Positions 26,880 through 35,491 are shown, numbered from the stretch's first letter. The stretch: 64,000 nucleotides of DNA from Chitinophagales bacterium (GCA_017303475.1 JAFLBO010000002.1:186001-250000); one strand, 5' to 3'. Notes: generated by a model from the sequence alone, not told the origin. Made by a program: numbers and translations.

Positions 26880-29315
26880 ATGATTTCGAACAATCTAAAA
26901 CTTGCCTTTCGCAACCTTCGTAAACAAAAAGGATTTGCGATCATCAATATTCTCGGGTTGTCTGTTGGGATTGCCTCTGTGTTGCTCATTTTCCGAATGG
27001 TGCAATTTGAACTGGGGTTCAATAAGAACTTTAAACAACACGACCGCATCGTGCGTGTGTGTACGCAGGAGAAAGGACTCGATGGTCAAGAGAGTTTCAC
27101 TCGTGGTGTGCCTATCCCGGCTATGTCGGAGATTAAAAACACCATCACCCAATTTGCGGCTACCAGCCGTATCAAGGAAAACTGGCCAACCGTTTTAGTA
27201 CCCAATCCGAATGGTGGCGCCCCACTCAAAAAATTCAACACCGAGGAAGGCGAAATTGCTCTTTTTGCAGAGCCTGAATTTTTGACTATTTTCGATTTTG
27301 CCTGGATGGCCGGCAATCAGGACAATATCCTGAAAGAGCCCAACACGCTGGTTTTAAGTCAGAAAATGGCAGAAAAATGCTTTGGAGGCTGGCAAAATGC
27401 TGTTGGACAAACTTTGCTCATCGATAATGAGCCCATGATGGTGCAAGGCGTAATAGCCAATGCTTCACCACAGTGCGATTTCCCCATTAACCTGCTGATT
27501 TCCTATCAAACGCTGATCAGCAATCCGGATAAATACGACTACCGGGATGATTGGGGCAGTACCAGCTCAAATGACCAGATTTTTGCACTCCTGAACAACC
27601 CCGCGCAATTCCAGGAAGCTAATGTAGCTGTGGAAAAAGTAGGCAAAAAGCAATATGTAGATGAAAGTGGCGGACAAAGTTCCTACAAGGGACACCTCTT
27701 GCAACCACTTTCCGAGATGCACTACGACGACCGTTTTGGCACTTTTGCCACGCATGTTATTTCCAAGAGCAGGCTTTGGGTGCTCTCCTCTATCGGCTTA
27801 CTGATTTTGCTGATGGCCTGCTTCAATTTCATCAACCTGTCTACTGCGCAAGCCCTGCGCCGCTCGAAGGAAGTAGGCGTTCGCAAAACGCTGGGCGGCA
27901 GTCACTCAGCCCTTTTTGGCCAGTTCATGTCTGAAACAGCCATGATCGTTGGCTTTTCTGTGCTATTGGGCACTTGTCTGGCTTGGTTGGGATTACCCCT
28001 TCTGGAGCGAATTTCAGAAGTGCCTACCGATTTACCCTTCCTGAACCAGCCAGTTTTGTGGATATTCATCCCCGCACTTGCGCTGGTGGTAACCTTGTTG
28101 TCCGGTTTTTACCCGGCACTGGTACTTGCGGGTTTCAATCCCATTAAAGCCCTGAAAAACGACCTCTTCAACCAGGCTTCCAGCGGAAACGGATTGCGCA
28201 AGGGCCTGGTAGTGATGCAGTTTCTGATTGCACAGGCATTGATTGTGGGAACCATTATTACCCTCGGTCAGCTGGATTACCTGCGCAATATGGACATGGG
28301 TTTTCGCAAGGAACTGGTGTATACCTTTAATATGGCGGGCGACAGCATAGCACAATCCCGTATGAGCGGGTTCAAACAACGGCTCCTGCAAATTCCCGGC
28401 GTAGAGTCGGTATCCTTCAGTTCCGACCAGCCTTCTTCAGGCAGTACCTGGATGACCAATTTTGCCGTAGGTAGAGGTACTGATTATCAACGGTTTAACA
28501 CGACGATCAAATACGGAGATGCTGACTTTTTGCAAACGTACGGGATGAAAATGGTGGCTGGCCGCTGGCTGGAGCCCAGCGATACCGTGAAAGAATACGT
28601 GGTAAATGAAACCATGGTTAAAAAACTGGGCATTGCCAATCCGGAAGAAATACTTCAGCAGGAATTGCGGATGGGCAGCGGCAAATGGCGCAAAATAGTA
28701 GGTGTGATACAAGATTTCCACGCGCATTCAGCCCACCATGAACTGGAACCCATGACACTGTCCAGCAACCTGGAGCGCTTTTATGTAACCGGCGTTAAAA
28801 TCAAACCCCAAAACATCAAAGCCACCACCGAAGCCATCCAAAAAGTGCATGATGAAACCTTTGCGGAACAGGTGTTTGATGCTTCGTTTTTTGATGAGCA
28901 GATTGCGGATTTTTACCTGGATGAAAACCGCTTTTCCGACACTTGTAAAGGCTTCGGCGCCATAGCCATCTTTATTTCCTGCCTGGGATTGCTGGGGCTT
29001 GCTACTCATGCCGCCCAGCGCAGAACCAAAGAAATTGGTATTCGCAAGGTGCTTGGCGCAGGGGTAAGCGGCATCACCATGCTGCTGGCCAAAGACTTTC
29101 TCAAACTGGTATTGATAGCCATAGTAATAGCTTCTCCATTGGCTTATTATCTGATGGATAAGTGGTTACAGGATTTTAGCTATCGTATTGATATCCAATG
29201 GTGGATGTTCGTATTGGCGGGATTTGCAGCCATTTTGATAGCCTTCCTGACCGTCAGTATTCAGAGTGTCAAGGCAGCTTTGGCTAATCCGATTAAGTCG
29301 CTGAAGAGTGAGTGA
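26880..29315 (+). CDS. FtsX/MacB-type ABC transporter permease
   Basis: The 811-residue protein starts MISNNLKLAFRNLRKQKGF and has the same two-half layout as its neighbour. Coupling motifs are EVGVRKTLGGSHSALFGQF (~residue 335) and EIGIRKVLGAGVSGITMLL (~720), with C-terminus NPIKSLKSE. The start codon is 3 bp after the stop of the preceding permease gene, which makes translational coupling likely. The stop codon TGA is within GAGTGAGTGAGG, the same short GTGA motif that expands into a microsatellite behind the paralog at 33125. The DUF4143 ATPase gene converges on it with a 3-bp gap. Confidence 0.94.
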   Translation: MISNNLKLAFRNLRKQKGFAIINILGLSVGIASVLLIFRMVQFELGFNKNFKQHDRIVRVCTQEKGLDGQESFTRGVPIPAMSEIKNTITQFAATSRIKENWPTVLVPNPNGGAPLKKFNTEEGEIALFAEPEFLTIFDFAWMAGNQDNILKEPNTLVLSQKMAEKCFGGWQNAVGQTLLIDNEPMMVQGVIANASPQCDFPINLLISYQTLISNPDKYDYRDDWGSTSSNDQIFALLNNPAQFQEANVAVEKVGKKQYVDESGGQSSYKGHLLQPLSEMHYDDRFGTFATHVISKSRLWVLSSIGLLILLMACFNFINLSTAQALRRSKEVGVRKTLGGSHSALFGQFMSETAMIVGFSVLLGTCLAWLGLPLLERISEVPTDLPFLNQPVLWIFIPALALVVTLLSGFYPALVLAGFNPIKALKNDLFNQASSGNGLRKGLVVMQFLIAQALIVGTIITLGQLDYLRNMDMGFRKELVYTFNMAGDSIAQSRMSGFKQRLLQIPGVESVSFSSDQPSSGSTWMTNFAVGRGTDYQRFNTTIKYGDADFLQTYGMKMVAGRWLEPSDTVKEYVVNETMVKKLGIANPEEILQQELRMGSGKWRKIVGVIQDFHAHSAHHELEPMTLSSNLERFYVTGVKIKPQNIKATTEAIQKVHDETFAEQVFDASFFDEQIADFYLDENRFSDTCKGFGAIAIFISCLGLLGLATHAAQRRTKEIGIRKVLGAGVSGITMLLAKDFLKLVLIAIVIASPLAYYLMDKWLQDFSYRIDIQWWMFVLAGFAAILIAFLTVSIQSVKAALANPIKSLKSE

Positions 29316-29318
29316 GGC

Positions 29319-30479
29319 CTATGCCAGGTTGGGAAAATTATCCCAGCTACGCGCATTTCCGTGAGTCCTTTGCTGATTTTCTGTGCCGGCATAGATCAGG
29401 AATGATTGCTCGGCAGGCGTACCTGAGATCTTTTGAAAAAATTGAAGGTTTTTGAAAAAATCTGGTTTAAGTGTTTGGCTGGATTTGATTTCAACAGGAT
29501 AAATCTGACCTGCCTGCTCTATCAGAAGATCTATTTCATTCCCGGAATTGTCTCGCCAATAATAGCAACCGGGGCGATGGCCATGATGCAGGAATTGCTT
29601 CATGTATTCTACCACGATAAAGTTTTCAAAAAGTGGGCCACGCATGGGGTGATTTTCTAATTCGGTGGCCGTGCGGATACCTAACAAGGAGCAAGCCAAT
29701 CCGGTATCATAGAAATACAGCTTGGGGGTCTTCAGCAGTCGTTTATTGTAATTCCTGAAATATGGAGGCAGTAAAAATGCCACAAAACTTGTCTCAAGTA
29801 CAGAAAGCCAGCTCTTGATAGTTGATTGAGAAAAATTGGTATCGTTTGACAAAGATGTTTGGTTAAATATCTGACCAATATGCCCTGCGCATAATCTCAC
29901 GAATCGTTCAAAAGCGGCTAAATTGCCTATGTTTTTCAATAAACGGACATCGCGCTCTAAATAGGTGAGGAGATAAGATGGATAAAAAATTTCGGGTGGG
30001 GTATTTTGATCATAGACACGGGGATATAATCCTTTTACCATGTATTCAAAAGGATTTTTGAGTTGAAATGGAGTATCTTCCAGTTCTTGAATAGAAAACG
30101 GCAACAGGTTAAATACCGCAACCCTACCGGCAAGACTTTGTGTTATTTTCTCCATAAGAAGGAAATTTTGAGAGCCTGTTAAAATGTATCTTCCATTTTG
30201 CCTGCTCTGATCTACCTCCACCTGTATGTACGAAAACAATTCGGGTATATATTGTGCCTCATCAATGATTAACCCATTTGGGTATTGTTTTAGAAAGCCA
30301 ACAGGATTTTCCGAAGCAAATTGCCGGGTAGGGAGATTTTCAAGGTTTGCATAAGCGTAGTTTGGAAACACGCTTTTGGCTAAGGTTGTTTTTCCCGATT
30401 GCCTTGGGCCAGTAACACTAACCACTGGCATTGTTTGAGCAGCAGCATTAATGCGCTCACTTAATGTTCTTTTTACCAT
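29319..30479 (-). CDS. AAA_14/DUF4143 family ATPase
   Basis: The 386-residue protein has Walker A VTGPRQSGKTTLAKS (~residues 22-36), Walker B NGLIIDEAQYIPELF (~90), an AAA_14 domain to ~200 and a DUF4143 domain with a nuclease-like EIDLLI...PVEIKSS stretch (~310-340). Such proteins are widespread, often mobile, and of uncertain role. It is on the opposite strand and visibly more AT-rich than the permease genes on both sides, so it looks like an insertion into the export cluster. No inverted repeats or target duplications were found at its ends. Confidence 0.88.
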   Translation of the reverse strand: MVKRTLSERINAAAQTMPVVSVTGPRQSGKTTLAKSVFPNYAYANLENLPTRQFASENPVGFLKQYPNGLIIDEAQYIPELFSYIQVEVDQSRQNGRYILTGSQNFLLMEKITQSLAGRVAVFNLLPFSIQELEDTPFQLKNPFEYMVKGLYPRVYDQNTPPEIFYPSYLLTYLERDVRLLKNIGNLAAFERFVRLCAGHIGQIFNQTSLSNDTNFSQSTIKSWLSVLETSFVAFLLPPYFRNYNKRLLKTPKLYFYDTGLACSLLGIRTATELENHPMRGPLFENFIVVEYMKQFLHHGHRPGCYYWRDNSGNEIDLLIEQAGQIYPVEIKSSQTLKPDFFKNLQFFQKISGTPAEQSFLIYAGTENQQRTHGNARSWDNFPNLA

Positions 30480-30601
30480 ACCTTTTGACCCTTATAAAAG
30501 TTGTACAAATATACAGCAATAATTCATTTTTTTACAAATTCGTAGTTAAATCCCGAATTTGTAAAAAACCGCTTCTGCCCGTCCAATCCCGAACACCCGG
30601 C

Positions 30602-30617
30602 TGTCCGAATTTGAACA
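30602..30617. promoter_or_regulatory. Degenerate operator TGTCCGAATTTGAACA
   Basis: The left half TGTCCGA is perfect and the right half TTGAACA differs from TCGGACA at two positions. It lies 96 bp upstream of the permease gene at 30714. TGGCACAGG follows at 30671, 53 bp downstream, the same nonamer that follows the operator at 21.0 kb. Confidence 0.5.
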
Positions 30618-30713
30618 CCTACAAGACCTAAAAATTTCACAACTAATTGAAAATGAGCGATAAACTATTCTGGCACAGGATATGACTTATTCCTCAGACT
30701 AACGTCCCATATC

Positions 30714-33125
30714 ATGTCCTACACGATCCTACACTTTCTGCGCAGCCTTCGCCGGCACAAAGCATTCACGGCCATCAATTTTGCCGGTTTGACCATCGGC
30801 ATCACCGCGGCGTTGTTGTTGTTCAGGTATGTGCGGCATGAATACGCCTACGACCGGCAAAGTCCGCATGCTGCCAACATCTGGCGCGTGTACAACTATA
30901 CCGCCGACGGCAGTACGGTCATAACCAAAGATGCCAACACCCACAGCGCCGTAGGCCCAACGCTTCAGCAAGTATTGCCGGAAGTGACAGATTACGCCCG
31001 CCTGTATTGCGGCAGTAGTCCGGAAGTAGTGGCACTGGTGGAACAGCAGCCTTTTGAGTTGGCACGCTGTTACATGACCGACCCCGGCTTTCTGCGGATG
31101 TTCCCGCAAAACCTGCTGGAAGGTGATCTAAATACCTGTTTAAACCAACCAAACCAGGCGGTAATGACCAAGAGTCAGACCCGGAGAATTTTTGGTGAGG
31201 GGCCGGCTCTGGGAAAAATATTCCGCATCAGCAATGGCATGATGGCCGGCCAATACACTGTGGTAGCTGTGGTAGCTGATCCATCGCCAAACACTCACCT
31301 GAAATTCGACCTCCTGCTTTCTTACGCTACCCGTTACGCCACCGGTCATCAGGATAATTTTGAATCCTACTGGGATTACAATTATGTACAACTCGCACCC
31401 GGCGCCAACCCGGAAAAGGTGCGGCAGGAACTGGCTAAAATTAACCAAAACCAGCTCAAAGACGCCGGTATTGCCCTGGACATTCAGCGTTTCACCGATA
31501 TACACCTGCATTCCGACCTCACCTACGAACTGGAACCTAACAGTCAGGCCCGAACAGTGCAGTTCCTTGGTTTGATCGGCTTGTTGATCCTGGGCATTGC
31601 CCTGATTAATTACATCAATCTGGCGGGCGCTTTTGCGCAGGAGCGCGCGAAGGAAGTAGGCGTGCGAAAAGCCATTGGCGCCAACCGGAGCAATTTGGTG
31701 GCACAATTCCTGGCTGAACATCTGGTGCTTTGTCTTGCAGCGCTCAGCTTGGCTACGGTGTTGTATATGCAGATTCAACCCGCTTTTACACAACTGGCAG
31801 GCATTACACCTGATAACACCTTTGATCCCGGTTTTTGGGTCACAAGTGTGGGTGTGGTAACCGGCATGGCCATCCTGGCTGGTTTATACCCCGCTTTGGT
31901 GCTGTCGGGAATCCGCCCTTCAGAAGCACTTCGGGGTCGGTTTGGACCTATGAAAGGCAGTTTTTTGCGCAAAAGTCTGGTTACCACACAGTTTATCTGC
32001 TCTGCCGGGCTCATTTTTGGCGTTTTGGTGGTTGGACGGCAATTGCAGTTTTTACAGCAACACGAGCTGGGCGTTTCGCTGGATCAGCTGGTTTCTGTGC
32101 GTTTTTCAGGCCAGAGAGATTCATTGAGCATGCATAAACTGGAGGTGCTGCAGCAAAAATGCCTGCAGATCCCGGGCGTCAGCGGTATGGCATTTTCCAG
32201 CATAGTGCCCGGTTTGGGAGTCAACAGTATCAGCGGCAGTAACCGGCCAATGCATTGGACGCAACAACCCGATTATGCGCGCATTACCTCCTATTTTGTA
32301 GAAACAGATGAGCAGTTTTTCTCCTTGTTTGGGGTAAAAATGCTGGCCGGAACCCATAAGTACTACACAGATCGCAGCGCCCGGTATCGACATGTTACCC
32401 TGAATGAAACCATGCGCAAGGTCTTGGGATTTCCCACACCGGAAGCCGCCATTGGACAAGAAATTGCTTACGAAAACAGCGAAGGCGGGGCAACTATGGT
32501 GGTTGGGGCCGTTGTGGAAGATTTTCACATTGAAAGTTTAAAAAACACCCCAAAACCTACATTGTACTACTGTTTTTCGCCCGAGGAGCTGCCGTATACC
32601 ACCTTAAAAATACACCCGGATCAGATGCAATCTGCCTTAACGGCTGTGCAAAAAACCTGGTTGGAATTGTATCCGGATCAACCATTCCGGTATTGGTTTT
32701 TGGACGAGAATTTTGCCCGCCAGTACCGACATGAGTCCAGATTTGGCGCTTTATTTGGGGTTTTTGCCGGTCTGGCGATTGCGATTTCCTGTTTGGGATT
32801 GTTGGGTCTTACGGCGTTTCAGATGCAGCGGCGCAAAAAAGAAATTGGCATCCGCAAGGTCCTGGGCGCCGGGATACTCAGTGTCACCACCCTGCTCACC
32901 CGCGATTTTTTGCAGCTGGTTTTGCTGGCAGTATTGGTAGCCTCCCCTATCTCGGCCTGGTTGATGCGGCAATGGCTGGAGGCTTATGCCTACCGGATTG
33001 ATCTGGAGGCCTGGATGTTTCTGGTGTCAGGCTTAGTGGTGTTGCTGGTTGCCTTAGGCACGGTATTGTATCAAAGTATCCGTGCGGCCATGGAAAACCC
33101 GGTGAAGAGCCTGAGGAGTGAGTGA
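30714..33125 (+). CDS. FtsX/MacB-type ABC transporter permease
   Basis: The 803-residue protein starts MSYTILHFLRSLRRHKAF and has two FtsX halves with coupling motifs EVGVRKAIGANRSNLVAQF (~residue 320) and EIGIRKVLGAGILSVTTLL (~710). It ends NPVKSLRSE. It has its own upstream region, with a degenerate TGTCCG palindrome and a TGGCACAGG motif, so it may be transcribed separately from the permeases at 24-29 kb although in the same orientation. Its TGA stop is the first unit of a GTGA microsatellite that forms a hairpin with the gene end on the other side. Confidence 0.93.
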   Translation: MSYTILHFLRSLRRHKAFTAINFAGLTIGITAALLLFRYVRHEYAYDRQSPHAANIWRVYNYTADGSTVITKDANTHSAVGPTLQQVLPEVTDYARLYCGSSPEVVALVEQQPFELARCYMTDPGFLRMFPQNLLEGDLNTCLNQPNQAVMTKSQTRRIFGEGPALGKIFRISNGMMAGQYTVVAVVADPSPNTHLKFDLLLSYATRYATGHQDNFESYWDYNYVQLAPGANPEKVRQELAKINQNQLKDAGIALDIQRFTDIHLHSDLTYELEPNSQARTVQFLGLIGLLILGIALINYINLAGAFAQERAKEVGVRKAIGANRSNLVAQFLAEHLVLCLAALSLATVLYMQIQPAFTQLAGITPDNTFDPGFWVTSVGVVTGMAILAGLYPALVLSGIRPSEALRGRFGPMKGSFLRKSLVTTQFICSAGLIFGVLVVGRQLQFLQQHELGVSLDQLVSVRFSGQRDSLSMHKLEVLQQKCLQIPGVSGMAFSSIVPGLGVNSISGSNRPMHWTQQPDYARITSYFVETDEQFFSLFGVKMLAGTHKYYTDRSARYRHVTLNETMRKVLGFPTPEAAIGQEIAYENSEGGATMVVGAVVEDFHIESLKNTPKPTLYYCFSPEELPYTTLKIHPDQMQSALTAVQKTWLELYPDQPFRYWFLDENFARQYRHESRFGALFGVFAGLAIAISCLGLLGLTAFQMQRRKKEIGIRKVLGAGILSVTTLLTRDFLQLVLLAVLVASPISAWLMRQWLEAYAYRIDLEAWMFLVSGLVVLLVALGTVLYQSIRAAMENPVKSLRSE

Positions 33126-33240
33126 GTGAGTGAGTGAATGAGTGAATGGGTGAGACGCTGGGCTTGAGATTTGTATGAAAGCCAAGCCAAACGCCTCACT
33201 CACTCATTCACTCACTCACTCACTCACTCACTCACTCACT
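33115..33240. repeat. GTGA microsatellite hairpin between convergent genes
   Basis: The left arm (GAGT)n/(GTGA)n starts inside the stop codon of the permease gene, and the right arm (CACT)n extends into the last three codons and stop of the gene at 33228. Between them, GGCTTG pairs with CAAGCC. It can form a long stem on either transcript, and so may act as a bidirectional terminator. Confidence 0.8.
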
Positions 33241-33644
33241 AATATCTCGTGGTGGGGCAGAGAGTACCGGTTATCCAGGGTCATAAGTACAATTTTATCG
33301 CCTGGCTGGCATTGCAAGAGTACTTTTTCGATGTTTACTTCTTTATATGTCACATCCGAAAACATAATCAGGGTATTCGCCTGTTGCTTTTTCAGGGCAA
33401 TCTTGAACCTGATTTTTTCCAGTGGGATACTGCGCTCAGGCGATAAATCGGCAGTGCAAACGGTGAGTGTGCCCGTTGCGTTTTGCGGAAGGCTGCATTT
33501 TCCGGTGGTGGAGTATTCATCAACCACCATTTTTTTGTTCAAAAATGCCGCTGTGCATTGCGTAAAAGGCTCCTGAGCCAAGGCTGCATCTGCCAGGAAA
33601 ACCATGCTTAAAACGAAAAACAGAGATTTAAAACGGAACATCAT
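33228..33644 (-). CDS. Small secreted protein of unknown function
   Basis: I do not recognise the family. The 138-residue protein has a signal peptide (MMFRFKSLFFVLSMVFLADA, cleaved near ALAQ). The mature part has two cysteines near QCTAAF and CSLPQ and two more in VCTADL and LLQCQPG, suggesting disulfides. The C-terminus VSE and stop are encoded by the flanking GTGA microsatellite, so repeat length changes would alter the tail. It converges with the permease gene and is divergent from the sigma54-type regulator gene. Confidence 0.6.
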   Translation of the reverse strand: MMFRFKSLFFVLSMVFLADAALAQEPFTQCTAAFLNKKMVVDEYSTTGKCSLPQNATGTLTVCTADLSPERSIPLEKIRFKIALKKQQANTLIMFSDVTYKEVNIEKVLLQCQPGDKIVLMTLDNRYSLPHHEILVSE

Positions 33645-33785
33645 AGCTGAATTGTTTGTGGTGTAAAAAGTGGGACAAAAGTATTAGCCACCGCTTCCGG
33701 CGCCAGATTTTGGCCGTAAAAGCTTGTAAAAGACTTGTAAAAGATGCCCCCTGCTCCATCTCAATGGTCTGCGTAAAAAAACTGC

Positions 33786-33801
33786 TGTCCGAAAACGGAC
33801 A
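33786..33801. promoter_or_regulatory. Palindromic operator TGTCCGAAAACGGACA
   Basis: A 6-bp perfect inverted repeat with AAAA centre, 42 bp upstream of the regulator's preferred start. It matches the sites at 6.6 and 21.0 kb except for one centre base. Its closeness to the start fits autoregulation. The window AGGAGATAG just before the ATG is a rare clear Shine-Dalgarno-like sequence here. Confidence 0.6.
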
Positions 33802-33843
33802 CCATGTCTGAAATTTTCACTTGATTTGCAGGAGATAGACTGT

Positions 33844-35220
33844 ATGCATATGAATGAATCCTCCCTGCTCATTGTGGACGATAACCCGGGCGTGCTCAGC
33901 GCCGGGAAATTATTCCTCAAGCGCCATTTTGCCGAAGTGGATACCACCCGCGATCCGGAGGAAATACCCATGCTGCTGCGCGAAAAGCGGTATTCGGTGA
34001 TTATGCTGGACATGAACTTTGGTCGCAGCGCTAAAAATACCGGACAAGAGGGGTTCGACTGGCTGGCCCGCATCCTGGAAATTTATCCGGAGGCGGTAGT
34101 GGTACTCATAACGGCTTATGGCGACGTAGAACTGGCAGTGCGGGCCATAAAAAATGGTGCAACCGATTTTGTACTAAAGCCTTGGGACAATGAAAAACTA
34201 CTGGCTACCCTGCATTCTGCCCTGAAACTAAAGGCCAGCCAGGAAGAAAACGACCAATTAAAGTCCAAACAACTTGGCCGCAATCTGGCTGCCACCAGCG
34301 ATTTACCTGACCTGATCTTTCAAAGTCAGGCCATGAAACAGGTGTGGGAAACGGTGTTGCGGGTGGCAGAAACAGACGCAAATGTGCTCTTGCTGGGCGA
34401 AAATGGCACTGGAAAAGACCTGGTAGCCCAAGCCATTCACGCGCACAGCCAGCGCGCGCAGGAGAATTTTGTAAAGGTGGATATGGGCGCAATTACCGAA
34501 ACCCTGTTTGAAAGCGAACTTTTTGGTCACGTAAAAGGCGCATTCACCGATGCCCGCGAAGATCGGCCAGGCCGGTTTGAAGCCGCCGATGCAGGAACCA
34601 TATTTTTGGATGAAATTGGCAACCTCTCTTTGGGCGCACAGGCAAAGCTCCTCACTGTTCTGCAAAACCGAACCGTTACCCGGGTAGGCTCCAACAGATC
34701 CAGGCCTGTCAATGTGCGGGTCATTTCTGCTACCAATCAAAATCTGTTTGAAGCGGTAAAAAACCGACAATTCCGACAGGATTTGCTTTACCGGATCAAT
34801 ACCATTGAAATACATTTGCCAGCCCTGCGGGAAAGAACCGATGATATTGAGCCGCTTGCCATGCATTTCCTGAAGGAGTTTGCCCGTAAATACAAACGGC
34901 CGGTAAACGGACTGAGTGCCGCCCTGCTGAAGGAAATGCACCGCTATGCCTGGCCCGGAAATATCCGTGAACTCCAACATGCCGTAGAAAGAGCAGTCAT
35001 CATGTCGAAAACAGAAAAATTGCAGCCTGAAGATTTCTTTTTCCGGGAAGGTGGGGCTGATCAAGACCTGAACATGCCTACCATGAACCTGGACGACATG
35101 GAGAAACAACTCATCATGAAAGCCCTTCAAAAATACCACGGAAACATCACCGAAGCTGCACAGGAACTCGGACTTACCCGGGCCTCCCTGTATCGCCGCT
35201 TAGAAAAATATCAGTTATAG
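33844..35220 (+). CDS. Sigma54-type (NtrC-like) response regulator
   Basis: Read from ATG at 33844, which has AGGAG nine bases upstream; an in-frame TTG at 33826 is less likely. The 458-residue product has a receiver domain (~residues 1-125, phospho-acceptor Asp in VIMLDMNFG), an AAA+ sigma54 interaction domain (~150-380; Walker A GENGTGKD, Walker B TIFLDEIGN) and a C-terminal Fis-type HTH (EAAQELGLTRASLYRRLEKY). The sigma54-contact loop reads GAFTDA, not the canonical GAFTGA. A bestrophin-like gene and a PAS histidine kinase follow in the same orientation; the kinase is the likely partner. The TGTCCG palindrome at its own promoter and upstream of exporter genes marks these as likely targets. 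Confidence 0.93.
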   Translation: MHMNESSLLIVDDNPGVLSAGKLFLKRHFAEVDTTRDPEEIPMLLREKRYSVIMLDMNFGRSAKNTGQEGFDWLARILEIYPEAVVVLITAYGDVELAVRAIKNGATDFVLKPWDNEKLLATLHSALKLKASQEENDQLKSKQLGRNLAATSDLPDLIFQSQAMKQVWETVLRVAETDANVLLLGENGTGKDLVAQAIHAHSQRAQENFVKVDMGAITETLFESELFGHVKGAFTDAREDRPGRFEAADAGTIFLDEIGNLSLGAQAKLLTVLQNRTVTRVGSNRSRPVNVRVISATNQNLFEAVKNRQFRQDLLYRINTIEIHLPALRERTDDIEPLAMHFLKEFARKYKRPVNGLSAALLKEMHRYAWPGNIRELQHAVERAVIMSKTEKLQPEDFFFREGGADQDLNMPTMNLDDMEKQLIMKALQKYHGNITEAAQELGLTRASLYRRLEKYQL

Positions 35221-35491
35221 ACGGTGGACGGTGGACGGTGGACGGCTTACGGTGGACGGTGGACGGTGGACGGTGGACGGTGCGTGAGTAGCTAGATTAA
35301 TGTGAGTTGTCATTCCGAGTACTCGGAATGACAACTCACATTAATCTAGCTACTCACGCACCGTCCACCGTAAGCCGTCCAACATCAACCGTCACCGTCC
35401 ACCGTAAGCCGTCAACCGTAAGCCATCAACCGTAAGCCGTCCACTGTAAGCCATCAACCGTCAACCGTAAGCCGTCAACCGTCCACCGTCT
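35221..35491. repeat. Heptamer array with 102-bp perfect palindrome (locus D)
   Basis: The array begins at the base after the TAG stop of the regulator and ends one base before the ATG of the bestrophin-like gene, filling the whole spacer. Left units are TGGACGG, right units CCGTCCA/CCGTAAG/CCGTCAA. The centre is a perfect palindrome 35270-35371: 51-bp arms with no spacer around CCGAGTACTCGG. Perfect spacerless palindromes of this size are normally unstable in bacteria. Confidence 0.9.

Noticed and set aside
33811..33830. Sigma54 promoter TTTCAC-N5-TTGCA before the regulator
   Set aside because: The -12 part fits but the invariant GG of the -24 part is missing.
33826..33843. TTG start for the sigma54-type regulator
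   Set aside because: The ATG at 33844 has an AGGAG at good distance and matches receiver-domain N-termini better.
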